Shown here one piece after another: positions 46,482 through 57,675 of a stretch of DNA of 64,000 bases (positions within the stretch are counted from its first letter, which is position 1; each line of letters opens with the position of its first letter). A program made the position numbers and the translations under genes. The notes below the pieces were generated by a model. That model searched no databases and was not told where the DNA came from. It was given only the letters and a program-made list of their open reading frames with translations. This stretch comes from Sulfuricystis thermophila. Its GTDB lineage: Bacteria > Pseudomonadota > Gammaproteobacteria > Burkholderiales > Rhodocyclaceae. Where the stretch lies: contig NZ_AP019373.1 of assembly GCF_004323595.1 (NCBI RefSeq), positions 62,001 to 126,000 of the forward strand, given 5' to 3'.

Positions 46482-48257
46482 TCAGTGGCGCAAGGCCTGG
46501 TCGAGCGTTTGCAGAAATGCTGCCGCGGGCTGGTAACCGACGACCCGCAAGCCGGCGATTTCCTGACCGTTCTTGAAAAACACGGTGCCCGGCGGGCCGA
46601 AGAGGTCGAAGCGCTTCATGAGCGCCTTGTCGTCCGCATCATTGGCGGTGACATCGGCCTTGAGCAGCACGAATTCCCTCATCTTCGCGGCAACCTGCGG
46701 GTCGGCGAAGGTGAATTTCTCCATCTCCTTGCAGGAGACACACCAGTCGGCGTAGAAGTCGAGCAGCACGGGTTTGCTCGCGGCGGCCACACGCGCGTCG
46801 AGCTCGGCGCTGGTCTTCACCCTTTCGAAAGTCGGCGCTGGCGAGACGGCACCCATGGTCTGGGCACTGGAAACCCGCAGGAAGCCGAGCGGCTGCAGCG
46901 GATCACGGCTGCCGCCCAACAGGCCGAGCAGCAACGCCGCGCCATAGAGCAACATGCCGATGCCGATGCCTTTCCAGAACCGGTGCCAGCCGCCGGCATG
47001 GGGCGGCAGTGGGTCAAGCGCATGGAGGTAGATGGCCGGCACGATCAAGAGTAGCGCCCAGCCGAGCATCACCGCCCACGCCGGCAACACCGGCGCGACG
47101 AGCCACAGCGCGGTGGCGAGCAGCACGACGCCGAAGAACTTTCGCACGCCCTCCATCCAGCCGCCGGGTTTGGGCAGCAGTGAGCGGGAAAACACGCCGA
47201 CGGCGATGAGGGGTGCGCCCATGCCGAGCGCCATCGCGAACAACGCCGCACCGCCGAGCACGGCATCCTTCGTCTGCGCGATGTAGAGCAGCGCGCCGGC
47301 CAAGGGCGCGGCGACGCAGGGGCCGACGATCAGCGCCGAGAGCGCGCCCATGAGGGCGATGGCCGGCAGCGAGCCGCCCTGACGGTTGGCCCGGTCCGAC
47401 AGCTTCGATTGCAATGCGGCAGGTAGCTGCAGTTCATAGAAACCGAACATCGACAGCGCCAGGGCGACGAAGACCAACGCGAAGGCGGACAGCACCCAGG
47501 CGTTCTGCAGCGCATTCGAGAGCAGCGTGCCTGAGAAACCGGCCGCGACGCCAACCGCCGCGTAGGTCACCGCCATGCCGAGCACATAGGCGAGCGAGAG
47601 CGCGAAGGCGCGCGCATGGGTGACGGCGTGGCCATGATTGACGATGATGCCGGAGAGGATCGGGATCATCGGGAACACGCAGGGGGTGAGCGCCAGCAGT
47701 AGCCCGAAGCCGAAGAAGCTGGCGATGGCGACCCAGAAGCCGGCGTTCTTCAACAACCCGGCGATGCGGCCGGATTCGTCAGCGGCAGCATCGAAAGTCG
47801 GCGCTGGCGGGACGGCACCCGCAGCCGGAACGGCAGGCGCCGCGGCGCTCATCGCCGTCAGCGTGACTTTCGCCTGCTGGGTCATCGGCGGGTAGCAGAT
47901 GCCTTCGTCCCAGCAGCCTTGTGAGTCGGCGCGCAAAGTGATCGTGCCGCTGCCTTCGACGACGGGGATGCGGATCGTCAGCGTGCCGCGGTAGGTCTCC
48001 ACCTTGCCGAAGAAATCGTCTTCCTTTTCCTTGCCCTTGGGGATTTCGGGGTCGCCGAGCTTCGCGCCGTCGGCGCGGAAGGCGAGTTTGTGGCGGTAGA
48101 GATAGTAGTCGGGCGCGATGTCCCAGCGCGCCTCGATGGTCTTTTCATCCAGCGCGCGGGCCGAGAATTTGTAGGCTACTTCCGGATCGAGCGGTTCGGC
48201 GGCCTGGGCAAGCCCGGCGAGGAGGAATGCCCACAAGGCGAAGAGGCGGATCAGCAT
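46482..48257 (-). CDS. dsbD: thiol:disulfide interchange protein DsbD
   Basis: 591 residues bringing electrons from cytosolic thioredoxin to the periplasm. Signal peptide ends LAQA-AE; alpha domain with GCWDEGICYPP; eight-helix core with Cys in LTPCVFPMIPIL and VGPCVAAPLAG; C-terminal thioredoxin domain with YADWCVSCKEME. Both interdomain linkers contain a translated dispersed repeat (AVPPAPTF at about 147-154 and AVSPAPTF at about 469-476). Start overlaps the cutA end by 7 bases. Confidence 0.96.
   Translation of the reverse strand: MLIRLFALWAFLLAGLAQAAEPLDPEVAYKFSARALDEKTIEARWDIAPDYYLYRHKLAFRADGAKLGDPEIPKGKEKEDDFFGKVETYRGTLTIRIPVVEGSGTITLRADSQGCWDEGICYPPMTQQAKVTLTAMSAAAPAVPAAGAVPPAPTFDAAADESGRIAGLLKNAGFWVAIASFFGFGLLLALTPCVFPMIPILSGIIVNHGHAVTHARAFALSLAYVLGMAVTYAAVGVAAGFSGTLLSNALQNAWVLSAFALVFVALALSMFGFYELQLPAALQSKLSDRANRQGGSLPAIALMGALSALIVGPCVAAPLAGALLYIAQTKDAVLGGAALFAMALGMGAPLIAVGVFSRSLLPKPGGWMEGVRKFFGVVLLATALWLVAPVLPAWAVMLGWALLLIVPAIYLHALDPLPPHAGGWHRFWKGIGIGMLLYGAALLLGLLGGSRDPLQPLGFLRVSSAQTMGAVSPAPTFERVKTSAELDARVAAASKPVLLDFYADWCVSCKEMEKFTFADPQVAAKMREFVLLKADVTANDADDKALMKRFDLFGPPGTVFFKNGQEIAGLRVVGYQPAAAFLQTLDQALRH
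46828..46852 (-). repeat. dispersed 25-bp repeat, copy 16, inside dsbD
   Basis: One mismatch (GGCGAGACGG), translated as AVSPAPTF in the linker before the C-terminal thioredoxin domain. Confidence 0.92.
47794..47818 (-). repeat. dispersed 25-bp repeat, copy 17, inside dsbD
   Basis: Perfect copy, translated as AVPPAPTF in the linker between the alpha domain and the membrane core. Confidence 0.95.
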
Positions 48258-48592
48258 GTCGTGGATTCCGTGGTTTCCGAGGCGACCCAGGCGAGATACT
48301 CCGGCAGGCCGTGAGCGATTGGGACAGCGATGATCTCGGGAAGTTCATAGGGATGGCGCGCACGGATCGCGGCTTCCAGCGCCGCATAGCGCGCCGCGCT
48401 GGTCTTGATCAGCACCGGCACTTCCTCGGCGTTTTCCGTCTTGCCCTGCCAGCGATAGACCGAGCGGCAGGGCGCGAGGATGTTGACGCAGGCGGCGAGC
48501 CGCGCCTCGATCAGCGCGCCGGCCAGCGCATGGGCGCTGTAGCTGTCGGGCAGGTTGGTGATGACCAAGAGGGCGGGAGAGATGTCAGCCAT
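48251..48592 (-). CDS. cutA: divalent cation tolerance protein CutA
   Basis: 113 residues. CutA motifs: ARLAACVNILAPCRSVYRWQGK, EVPVLIKTSAARY and HPYELPEIIAVPI. Trimeric cytosolic protein of the PII-like fold associated with copper tolerance. Followed by dsbD with overlap, a common pair in betaproteobacteria. Confidence 0.94.
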   Translation of the reverse strand: MADISPALLVITNLPDSYSAHALAGALIEARLAACVNILAPCRSVYRWQGKTENAEEVPVLIKTSAARYAALEAAIRARHPYELPEIIAVPIAHGLPEYLAWVASETTESTTC

Positions 48593-48610
48593 CCTGTTAT
48601 TCTAGCGGGC

Positions 48611-49615
48611 ATGGAACTCACCCCCAGCCAGATCGTCGAGTTTCTCGACCGCCACGTCGTCGGCCAGGAGGAGGCCAAGCGCCAGCTCGCCGTCGCCGTG
48701 CATACCCATTACCGCAAACTGGGACTGGCCAGAGACCAGGGCCTCGAGCTCGTCAAGAGCAATGTGCTATTGGTCGGCCCCACCGGCACCGGCAAGACGC
48801 TGTTGTGCGAGACGCTGTCGAAAGTGCTCGCCGTGCCCTTCGTCACTGCCAACGCCACCTCACTGGCGCAGAGCGAATACGTCAATGAGGAGATCGAGGC
48901 GATCCTCACGCGCCTGATCGACAAGGCCGGCGGCGAGCTCGCCCGCGCCCAGCGCGGCATCGTCTTCATCGACGAAATAGATAAACTGAAGGCGCCCGCC
49001 GAAGCCGGCGGCGCGAGGACCCCGGCCGGCGAGCGGGTGCAGCATGCGCTGTTGAAGATCATGGAAGGTGCCCCGGTGAAACTCAAGGCCGGCGGCCATT
49101 TCGACACCACCGAGACGCTGTTCATCTGCGGCGGTGCTTTCAGTGGCATCGACGAAATCCTCGCCCAGACGCACACCTTCGGCTTCATCGCCACCGGCGA
49201 GGACGACAATCAGAAGATCCTCGACCGCCTCAACGCGCGCATCAAGCCGACCGACCTGTTCCGCTATGGACTGATCCCCGAGTTCGCCGGCCGGCTGCCG
49301 ATCGTCGCACGCCTCAAGCCGCTCAGCCGCGAGATGATGGTGCGCATCATGACCGAGCCGCAGAACGCGCTCTACAAGCAGTTTCGCGCCATCTTCGCCG
49401 CCGATGGCGTCGAGCTGACGATTGCGCCGCCGGTGTTCGAGCAGATCGCCGATCTGGCGATGGAATACAAGGCCGGCGCACGCTCCTTACGCGGCATCTT
49501 CGAGGAGATGCTGATGCCGGCGCTCTACCTCGTGCCCGACCACCCCGAGGTGAAGCGGGTCGTGTTCACTTCGCTGTTCGACGAGCCGCGCTATCTGGGG
49601 AGTGGATCAAGCTAG
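48611..49615 (+). CDS. ClpX-like AAA+ ATPase lacking the zinc-binding domain
   Basis: 334 residues from ATG 48611. Similar to the ClpX AAA+ core from its first residues ([21 protein letters not shown]): Walker A GPTGTGKT (56-63), Walker B IVFIDEID (117-124), [11 protein letters not shown], and sensor 2 [12 protein letters not shown]. It lacks the N-terminal zinc domain; the pore loop GYVG is replaced by EYVN (89-92) and the ClpP-docking IGF by FGF (190-192). It is therefore a divergent paralogue, not the housekeeping clpX, and may unfold or remodel proteins without ClpP. Divergent from cutA-dsbD. Confidence 0.85.
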   Translation: MELTPSQIVEFLDRHVVGQEEAKRQLAVAVHTHYRKLGLARDQGLELVKSNVLLVGPTGTGKTLLCETLSKVLAVPFVTANATSLAQSEYVNEEIEAILTRLIDKAGGELARAQRGIVFIDEIDKLKAPAEAGGARTPAGERVQHALLKIMEGAPVKLKAGGHFDTTETLFICGGAFSGIDEILAQTHTFGFIATGEDDNQKILDRLNARIKPTDLFRYGLIPEFAGRLPIVARLKPLSREMMVRIMTEPQNALYKQFRAIFAADGVELTIAPPVFEQIADLAMEYKAGARSLRGIFEEMLMPALYLVPDHPEVKRVVFTSLFDEPRYLGSGSS

Positions 49616-51238
49616 CGCCGCGGCGACGATCTGCTGCGCCTCGGCGACGATCCGTTGCAGATGCTCAGCAGAGACGAAACTCTCGGCGTAGAGCTTGTAG
49701 ATGTCCTCGGTGCCGGAGGGGCGCGCGGCGAACCAGCCGTTGGCCGTCGTGACTTTCAGGCCGCCGATCGGCGCATCGTTGCCGGGCGCGCGAGTGAGCT
49801 TGGCGCCAATCGGCTCGCCGGCGAGCGTCGTCGCCGTCACACGCTCAGGCGTGAGGTTCTTGAAGGCGGCCTTCTGTTCCGGCGTGATGGGTGTATCGAT
49901 GCGCAGATAATGCGGCGCGCCATATTGCGCAGCGAGCTTTTCGTAATGACGGCCGGGATCGGCGCCGGTGACGGCGGTGATCTCCGCCGCGAGCAGGCCC
50001 AAGAGGATGCCGTCCTTGTCGGTGCTCCAGGCCGTGCCGTCCTTTTTCAGGAAGCTCGCGCCGGCGCTCTCCTCACCGCCGAAGAGGATCGTGCCGTCAT
50101 GCAGCCCCTGCGCGAACCACTTGAAGCCGACCGGCACTTCGAGCAGCCGGCGGCCGCGGCCCTTCACCACACGGTCGATCATGCTGGAGGAGACCAGCGT
50201 CTTGCCGATCGCGGCGATCTGCGACCACAGCGGGCGGTGGCCGAGCAGGTAGTCGATCGCCACCGCGAGATAGTGATTCGGATTCATGAGGCCGCTTGAT
50301 GGCGTGACGATGCCGTGGCGGTCGACGTCGGCGTCATTTCCCCAGGCGATGTCGAAGTGGTCTTTGAGGCCGACGAGGCTGGCCATCGCGTAGGGACTCG
50401 AGCAGTCCATGCGGATCTTGCCGTCGTGGTCGAGCGGCATGAAGCCGAAGGTCGGGTCGACGTCCGGATTGACCACCGTGATGTCGAGGCCGTAATGCGC
50501 GGCGATCTGCGGCCAGTAATGGACGGCAGCCCCCCCCATCGGATCGACGCCGATCTTGAGATTCGCCTGGCGGATCGCCTCCATGTCGATCGCCTCGCCG
50601 AGCGCGGCGATGTAGGGGGTCATCAGGTCGTCGGCACGGACATTCGGCGCCGCCAGCGCCTCGGCGTAAGAGTGTCGTTTCACGCCGCGATTGCCGTCGG
50701 CCATCAAGGCATTGGCGCGCTGCTCGATCCAGCCGGTGACATCGGTGTCGGCCGGCCCGCCATGCGGCGGGTTGTACTTGATGCCGCCATCCTGGGGCGG
50801 ATTGTGCGACGGGGTGATGACGATGCCATCGGCAGTGCCGTCCCGCGAACGCAGACTTTCATCGTCATTGTGGGCGAGGATCGCGCGCGAGATCGCCGGT
50901 GTCGGGGTGAAGCCGCCGCCTTGCTGGAAATGCACCTCGACACCGTTGGCGGCCAGTACCTCGATGACGTTCTGCTGCGCCGGCGCGGAGAGCGCATGGG
51001 TGTCCATGCCGAGGAACAGCGGCCCCGTGATGCCGGCCTCCCGACGGTATTCGGCGACGGCCTGACTGATGGCGAGTATGTGCGCCTCGTTGAAGCTGCC
51101 ATTGAGTGCGCTGCCGCGATGGCCGCTGGTGCCAAATGCCACGGGCTGCGTCGCCGGCCAGCGATAGGCGGCGAGCAACGCGGAAACGTCGATCAGGCTG
51201 TCGGCGGGAGCGGGTTTGCCGGCGAGCGGGTGGGGCAT
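49607..51238 (-). CDS. pgm: phosphoglucomutase (alpha-D-glucose phosphate-specific)
   Basis: 543 residues from ATG 51238 (GGAGGA upstream). Catalytic serine loop [19 protein letters not shown], metal loop [12 protein letters not shown], sugar loop [10 protein letters not shown] and phosphate loop [16 protein letters not shown]. Interconverts glucose 1- and 6-phosphate. Residues about 127-135 (SLRSRDGTA) come from a diverged dispersed repeat, just before the catalytic loop. Its ribosome site can pair with TCCTCC 6 bases upstream, which might damp translation. The 3' ends of this gene and the ClpX-like gene overlap. Confidence 0.96.
   Translation of the reverse strand: MPHPLAGKPAPADSLIDVSALLAAYRWPATQPVAFGTSGHRGSALNGSFNEAHILAISQAVAEYRREAGITGPLFLGMDTHALSAPAQQNVIEVLAANGVEVHFQQGGGFTPTPAISRAILAHNDDESLRSRDGTADGIVITPSHNPPQDGGIKYNPPHGGPADTDVTGWIEQRANALMADGNRGVKRHSYAEALAAPNVRADDLMTPYIAALGEAIDMEAIRQANLKIGVDPMGGAAVHYWPQIAAHYGLDITVVNPDVDPTFGFMPLDHDGKIRMDCSSPYAMASLVGLKDHFDIAWGNDADVDRHGIVTPSSGLMNPNHYLAVAIDYLLGHRPLWSQIAAIGKTLVSSSMIDRVVKGRGRRLLEVPVGFKWFAQGLHDGTILFGGEESAGASFLKKDGTAWSTDKDGILLGLLAAEITAVTGADPGRHYEKLAAQYGAPHYLRIDTPITPEQKAAFKNLTPERVTATTLAGEPIGAKLTRAPGNDAPIGGLKVTTANGWFAARPSGTEDIYKLYAESFVSAEHLQRIVAEAQQIVAAALA
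50835..50859 (+). repeat. dispersed 25-bp repeat, copy 18 (diverged), inside pgm
   Basis: GTGCCGTCCCGCGAACGCAG-type copy; on the pgm strand it reads SLRSRDGTA, next to the active-site loop. Confidence 0.7.
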
Positions 51239-51464
51239 GGTGTCTATCCTCCGTGTTTGGAGGACATTGTAGTCATTCAGCACGCCGACCAGTTACCGCT
51301 CGGATGCTATGTTTTTCGCCAGGTTTCCAGCCGGGACCACTCATCTCGGACGCCTGCTGTTTGCGCAAGGGGGCCGATGTCTTTTTAGCACTGGGAAATC
51401 ACATGCGGTTGGCTCGAGCTGAAAAAGGTCGCCAGGACGTCGCTCTACTTGCACCGACTCTGGC

Positions 51465-51899
51465 TCAGCCAGTGATGTAACGGACCAGTTGCTCGATCTC
51501 GAATGTCTGCTCATCGATGATGCTTTTCACCAGATCGCCGATCGAGACGATGGCGATGACCTTCTGCTCGTGGTCGAGCACCGGCACATGGCGAATGCGT
51601 TTCTCGGTCATCAGGGCCATGACCTCGTCGAGCGTGTATTCCGGCGTGACATAGCACACCTTGCCCATCGGCAGATCGCCAATCCGGGTATTGATCGGAT
51701 CCAGGCCTTTCAGCACCACATTGCGAATGTAGTCGCGCTCGGTGAAGATGCCGATCAATTTGTCGTCGTCCATCACCACGACGGAACCAATGTTGTGGTC
51801 ATTCATGGTGTTGAGCGCCTGAATGACGGTGGCGTCGGGTGTGACGCTCACCAGCAATCGGGATGGATTGCTGTGCAAAAGCTGCTTGACCGATTTCAT
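51465..51899 (-). CDS. CBS-domain pair protein
   Basis: 144 residues from ATG 51899 (GGGGGG upstream). Two CBS motifs (about 12-65 and 78-135): NIGSVVVMDDDKLIGIFTERDY and RIRHVPVLDHEQKVIAIVSIGDL. Stand-alone CBS pairs bind adenine nucleotides and report energy state; target unknown. About 225 bases upstream, up to pgm, hold nothing I can identify. Confidence 0.9.
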   Translation of the reverse strand: MKSVKQLLHSNPSRLLVSVTPDATVIQALNTMNDHNIGSVVVMDDDKLIGIFTERDYIRNVVLKGLDPINTRIGDLPMGKVCYVTPEYTLDEVMALMTEKRIRHVPVLDHEQKVIAIVSIGDLVKSIIDEQTFEIEQLVRYITG

Positions 51900-51974
51900 T
51901 GGTGTCCCCCCTGAATGCCTTCCATCCGTTTCCTGGAGTAGCGGCCGATGGCGCACTATGGCCCATCTGCCACC

Positions 51975-52454
51975 TCAACTCTTCTGTAAATAGAACTCGT
52001 AAGTGCCTGTGGCAATTTCTCGCGTATCGAGCAGCTTGATCGACGTTTCCCGTCCCCAGAGGGGAATCTCGTCGCGCGCAGCAGTGCAGTCCGTGACGAG
52101 CTGCAGGATTTCGCCGCTCTTCATGCCTTGCAACAGTTTCTTGGCCTCAAGGATCGGGCCGGGGCAGGAGATGCCACGCATGTCCAGTGTCGCGTGTGGA
52201 GTGAGTTTCTTGTCCTCTTTGCCGGCTTTGCGTAACAGATAGGCAACACCGCCGCCCTGCGGCGTGGCCGAAACCAGCACATTGCCGGAATGTGTGCACC
52301 AGGTCAGCAGGTCGTCATGCACGCCCGTACAGTCCGAGATGAGACAAAGCGTCTGCCCTGGCTTGAGATCATCGAGTATTTTCTTTGCACCAAGTAACGG
52401 TGCTGGGCATGTCATGCCCGAATAATCAATAACCACATCCGCTTTGATTGTCAT
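51975..52454 (-). CDS. tandem TusA-like sulfur carrier (two domains)
   Basis: 159 residues made of two TusA/SirA domains: first with YSGMTCPAPLLGAKKIL (active Cys16), second with MRGISCPGPILEAKKLL (Cys97). Each has the CPxP sulfur-accepting motif followed by a helix. Extra cysteines (SDCTGVHDD, TDCTAARDE) follow each domain at matching positions, so it is an internal duplication. It may pass persulfide between partners or between its own domains. Confidence 0.9.
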   Translation of the reverse strand: MTIKADVVIDYSGMTCPAPLLGAKKILDDLKPGQTLCLISDCTGVHDDLLTWCTHSGNVLVSATPQGGGVAYLLRKAGKEDKKLTPHATLDMRGISCPGPILEAKKLLQGMKSGEILQLVTDCTAARDEIPLWGRETSIKLLDTREIATGTYEFYLQKS

Positions 52455-52553
52455 GGTCGTTCCTTCATAAACGCGATAGATAGCCCTATGTCACTTATTG
52501 ATAGCATAGGTCATCTCCTTCGTCCAGAAGAAGGGCTGCTTCTCCCGGCTGGA

Positions 52554-53954
52554 TCAGATGTGGATCGCCTGCCCCAGTGCGCGCAGGGCCGTTTCCTGCA
52601 CCGCTTCGCCGAGCGTCGGATGGGCATGGATCGTGCCGGCGACGTCTTCGAGGCAGGCGCCCATTTCCAGCGATTGCGAGAATGCCGTCGCAAGTTCGGC
52701 CACTCCGCGCCCGACGGCCTGCCAGCCGAGGATCAGATGGTTGTCGCGGCGCGCGACGACGCGCACAAAGCCGGTCGATGCATCGATCGTCAGCGCACGG
52801 CCGTTGGCGGCGAAGGGGAAGTGCGCGTGGAGCGCGTCGATGCCGGCCGCTTCCGCTTCATGGGGCGAGAGGCCGACGACGACGATCTCCGGATCGGTAT
52901 AGCAGACGGCGGGGATTGCCGCCGGCACGAACTCGCGCCGGCGGCCGGCGATGATCTCGGCGACCATTTCGCCCTGCGCCATCGCGCGATGCGCGAGCAT
53001 CGGCTCGCCGGTCAGATCGCCGATGGCCCAGACGTTGCGCATCGAGGTGCGGCATTGGCGGTCGATTTTCACGGCATTGCCGTTCATCGCCAGGCCGAGC
53101 GATTCCAGTCCCCATCCTTCGATACGTGGCTTTCTGCCGATCGCGACCAGCACGCGGTCGGCGGGCAGCTCGCGCTCCTCGCCGGCGAGATTGCGCAGGC
53201 GCACCGCGGTGCCGGCGGCATTCAGGCCGCGCACCGCGCAGCCGGTATGGACCTCGACGCCCAACTGACGCAGCGAGGCCGCGACCGGTCTGGTGAGTTC
53301 TTCGTCATAGGCGGGCAGGATGCGCGGCTGCGCCTCGACGATGGCGACCTCGACGCCGAGCTTGCGATAGACGATGCCGAGCTCGAGACCGATGTAGCCG
53401 GCGCCGACGACGACCAGCCGTTGCGGCAGGGTTTGCGGCGAGAGCGCCTCGGTCGAGGAGATCACGTTGCCGCCGAACGGCAGTCCCGGCAGCGCGGTGG
53501 CGACCGAGCCGCTGGCGAGCAGCAGATGCTCGCCAGCGATGCGCCACGGCTCACCGCCGTCGGCGGGACGCACCTCGACGGTCTTGCCATCGACGATGCG
53601 CGCGAAGCCTCTGACGACGCGTGCACCGGCTTTCTTGAGCAGTGTGGCGACGCCGCCGGTGAGCTTTTTCACGACGCCGTCTTTCCACTGGACGGCCCGG
53701 GCGACGTCGATGGCGGCCGATTGCACCTGGATGCCCAGCGGCGAATCGCCGGCGAAATGGCGCGCCCGGTGGAACTCGTCGGCGACGTGGATCAACGCCT
53801 TCGAGGGAATGCAGCCGACGTTGAGACAGGTGCCGCCAAGGGATTCGCCTTCGACCAGCACGGTGGGAATGCCCAGTTGCGCGGCGCGGATCGCGGCGAC
53901 ATAGCCGCCGGGGCCGCCGCCGACGACGAGCAGGGTAGTGGTTTCAGTCAACAT
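52554..53954 (-). CDS. lpdA: dihydrolipoyl dehydrogenase (E3)
   Basis: 466 residues from ATG 53954. FAD motif [17 protein letters not shown], redox disulfide [18 protein letters not shown] motif [12 protein letters not shown] and the C-terminal His-Glu region [12 protein letters not shown]. It reoxidises lipoyl groups of the E2 encoded upstream. Last gene of the four-gene 2-oxo acid dehydrogenase operon. Confidence 0.96.
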   Translation of the reverse strand: MLTETTTLLVVGGGPGGYVAAIRAAQLGIPTVLVEGESLGGTCLNVGCIPSKALIHVADEFHRARHFAGDSPLGIQVQSAAIDVARAVQWKDGVVKKLTGGVATLLKKAGARVVRGFARIVDGKTVEVRPADGGEPWRIAGEHLLLASGSVATALPGLPFGGNVISSTEALSPQTLPQRLVVVGAGYIGLELGIVYRKLGVEVAIVEAQPRILPAYDEELTRPVAASLRQLGVEVHTGCAVRGLNAAGTAVRLRNLAGEERELPADRVLVAIGRKPRIEGWGLESLGLAMNGNAVKIDRQCRTSMRNVWAIGDLTGEPMLAHRAMAQGEMVAEIIAGRRREFVPAAIPAVCYTDPEIVVVGLSPHEAEAAGIDALHAHFPFAANGRALTIDASTGFVRVVARRDNHLILGWQAVGRGVAELATAFSQSLEMGACLEDVAGTIHAHPTLGEAVQETALRALGQAIHI

Positions 53955-53964
53955 GATGGATGCC

Positions 53965-55254
53965 TCATTCGACGAGAAGCGTCGCGGGGGATTCGAGGTA
54001 GCCGCGCACGCACTGGATGAAGCGTGCCGCATCCATGCCGTCGACGACGCGGTGGTCGAAGGATGAGGAGAGATTCATCATCTGGCGGGCGACGATCTGG
54101 CCATTCTTGATCACCGGCCGTTCGACCATGCGGTTGACACCGACGATCGCCACCTCGGGGTAATTGATCACCGGTGTCGAGACGATGCCGCCCAGCGCGC
54201 CGAGACTGGTGATCGTGATCGTCGAGCCGGACAGTTCCTCGCGGGTGGCATTGCCGCTGCGCGCGGCCTCCGCCAGGCGTGCAATCTCGCTCGCCATCTG
54301 CCACAGATCGAGCGTCTCGGCATGGCGCATCACCGGCACCATCAGCCCACCGTCGGTCTGCGTGGCGATGCCCAGATGCACCGCGCCGTAACGTGTCACG
54401 ACATCGGCCTCGTCGTCATAGCGCGCATTGACCTGCGGAAACGCGCGCACCGCCAGCACGATCGCGCGAATCAGCAGAGGCAGCAGCGTGAGCTTGCCGC
54501 GCGTTTCTGCATACTTGGCATTCAGCTGCTGGCGCAGTGCTTCGCAGTCGGTGATGTCGATTTCCTCGACATAGGCGAAGTGCGGGATGTGGCGCTTCGC
54601 TTCCTGCATCTTCTGCGCGATCTTGCGGCGCAGTCCGATGACCGGGATCGCTTCTTCCCACTCGATCCGCGCGCGCTGCGGGGCTGGCGTGGCGACGCCC
54701 TGCCGGCCGGCAATGAAGGCATCGACATCCTCGCGCAGGATGCGCCCGGCCGGGCCGCTGCCGGAAACGAAGCGCAGATCGATGCCGCGGTCCCATGCAT
54801 AACGGCGCACCGCAGGCGAAGCGAGCGGCTTCTCACCCGGCTGTCGTGCCGGTGCGGGCGGTGGTACGTGCCGTGCCGCCAGCGCCGACTTTTGCGCGAC
54901 TGCGGCCGGTGCGGCGGGTTCGGCGGCGACAGGCTTGGAGGGCGGGGGCGCGGCGGACGCGGTTTGGGATGCCGGCTGCGGCAGGGCGGCGCTTTCCTTG
55001 ACATTACCTGCGCCGGCCACTTCGAGACGGATCAGTTCAGCGCCCACCTGCATGATGTCGCCCGCCTTGCCGCCGAGCGCGATGACCTTGCCCGCCACCG
55101 GCGACGGGATTTCGACGGTGGCCTTGTCGGTCATCACGTCGGCGAGCGGCTGGTCCTCGACCACCGTGTCGCCGACCTTGACGTTCCACGCCGCGAGTTC
55201 GACTTCGGCGATGCCTTCGCCGATGTCCGGCATCTTGATCACATAGATTCCCAT
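53965..55254 (-). CDS. bkdB: branched-chain 2-oxo acid dehydrogenase E2 (acyltransferase)
   Basis: 429 residues from ATG 55254. N-terminal lipoyl domain ([15 protein letters not shown], lipoyl Lys about 44), an Ala/Pro linker, a peripheral subunit-binding domain ([16 protein letters not shown]) and the catalytic core with [17 protein letters not shown]. The linker contains KSALAARHV (about 121-129), the translated dispersed repeat. Start is 1 base after the E1-beta stop. Confidence 0.94.
   Translation of the reverse strand: MGIYVIKMPDIGEGIAEVELAAWNVKVGDTVVEDQPLADVMTDKATVEIPSPVAGKVIALGGKAGDIMQVGAELIRLEVAGAGNVKESAALPQPASQTASAAPPPSKPVAAEPAAPAAVAQKSALAARHVPPPAPARQPGEKPLASPAVRRYAWDRGIDLRFVSGSGPAGRILREDVDAFIAGRQGVATPAPQRARIEWEEAIPVIGLRRKIAQKMQEAKRHIPHFAYVEEIDITDCEALRQQLNAKYAETRGKLTLLPLLIRAIVLAVRAFPQVNARYDDEADVVTRYGAVHLGIATQTDGGLMVPVMRHAETLDLWQMASEIARLAEAARSGNATREELSGSTITITSLGALGGIVSTPVINYPEVAIVGVNRMVERPVIKNGQIVARQMMNLSSSFDHRVVDGMDAARFIQCVRGYLESPATLLVE
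54868..54893 (+). repeat. dispersed 25-bp repeat, copy 19, inside the E2 gene
   Basis: One mismatch (GTGCCGTGCCG). On the E2 strand it reads KSALAARH, in the flexible interdomain linker. Confidence 0.92.
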
Positions 55255-55255
55255 G

Positions 55256-56272
55256 TCATTGGCCCTCCAGCGCGCGCTTGAAGCCCTCGGCCACCCGCTG
55301 CGGGCCGGGGAAATAAGCCCATTCCTGCGCGTGCGGGTAGGGCGTGTCCCAGCCGGTGACGCGCTCGATCGGCGCTTCGAGATGCCAGAAGCAATGCTCC
55401 TGCACCAGCGCGACGAGTTCGGCGCCGAAGCCGCTGGTGCGCGTCGCCTCATGGACGACGACGCAGCGGCCGGTCTTCTTCACCGAGGCGACGATGGTGT
55501 CGAGATCGAGCGGCCAAAGGCTGCGCAGGTCGATGATCTCGGCATCGATGCCGGACTCGTTGGCCGCGCATTCGGCGACATGCACCATCGTGCCGTAGGT
55601 CAGCACCGTCAGCTGCGTGCCGGGGCGATGGACGGCGGCGGAGTCGAGCGGCACCGTGTAGTAGCCCTCCGGCACCTCGCCTTTCGGATGTTTCGACCAG
55701 GGCGTGACCGGCCGCTCGTGGTGGCCGTCGAACGGGCCGTTGTAGAGGCGTTTCGGCTCGAGGAAGATCACCGGGTCGTTGCACTCGATCGCGGCGATCA
55801 GCAGACCCTTGGCGTCGTAGGGGTTCGAGGGCATCACCGTGCGCAGGCCGCAGACATGGGTGAAGAAGGCTTCCGGGCTCTGGCTGTGCGTCTGCCCGCC
55901 GTAGATGCCACCGCCGCAGGGCATGCGGATGGTGAGCGGCGCGATGAACTCGCCGGCCGAGCGGTAACGCAGCCGCGCCACCTCCGAGACGATCTGGTCG
56001 GTGGCCGGATAGAAATAGTCGGCGAACTGGATCTCGACCACCGGCCGCAGGCCGTAGGCGGCCATGCCGACCGCCGTGCCGACGATGCCGCTCTCCGAGA
56101 TCGGTGCATCGAACACGCGCGACTTGCCGTATTTTTGCTGCAGGCCCTCGGTGCAGCGGAACACACCGCCGAAGTAGCCGACATCCTCGCCGTAGATCAC
56201 GACATTGTCATCACGGGCGAGCATCACGTCCATCGCCGAGCGCAGGGCCTGGATCATCGACATCGTCGCCAT
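55256..56272 (-). CDS. bkdA2: 2-oxo acid dehydrogenase E1 beta subunit
   Basis: 338 residues from ATG 56272, 1 base after the E1-alpha stop. Transketolase-like pyrimidine fold: GEDVGYFGGVFRCTEGLQ, FDAPISESGIVGTAVGMA, VVEIQFADYFYPATDQI, and C-terminal VVVHEATRTSGFGAE. The sequence is of branched-chain type. Confidence 0.95.
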   Translation of the reverse strand: MATMSMIQALRSAMDVMLARDDNVVIYGEDVGYFGGVFRCTEGLQQKYGKSRVFDAPISESGIVGTAVGMAAYGLRPVVEIQFADYFYPATDQIVSEVARLRYRSAGEFIAPLTIRMPCGGGIYGGQTHSQSPEAFFTHVCGLRTVMPSNPYDAKGLLIAAIECNDPVIFLEPKRLYNGPFDGHHERPVTPWSKHPKGEVPEGYYTVPLDSAAVHRPGTQLTVLTYGTMVHVAECAANESGIDAEIIDLRSLWPLDLDTIVASVKKTGRCVVVHEATRTSGFGAELVALVQEHCFWHLEAPIERVTGWDTPYPHAQEWAYFPGPQRVAEGFKRALEGQ

Positions 56273-56273
56273 C

Positions 56274-57605
<1,332 letters not shown>

Positions 57606-57653
57606 TCAGACCGCAGGCGTGAAGTATCGCGCGCGGGCCCGTCCCGTGCAACA

Positions 57654-57675
57654 GGATTATTTGAGGATTATTTGA
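57654..57675. repeat. 11-bp tandem duplication at the permease 3' end
   Basis: GGATTATTTGA occurs twice in a row; the second copy contains the permease stop codon. Confidence 0.6.

Noticed and set aside
46800-46815. A further repeat copy next to copy 16 in dsbD (AGCTCGGCGCTGG)
   Set aside because: Only the middle matches; the rest diverges and the residues fit normal DsbD sequence.
48227-48610. N-terminal extension of the ClpX-like protein
   Set aside because: The extra 128 residues are antisense to cutA and unlike any ClpX domain; ATG 48611 begins the conserved core.
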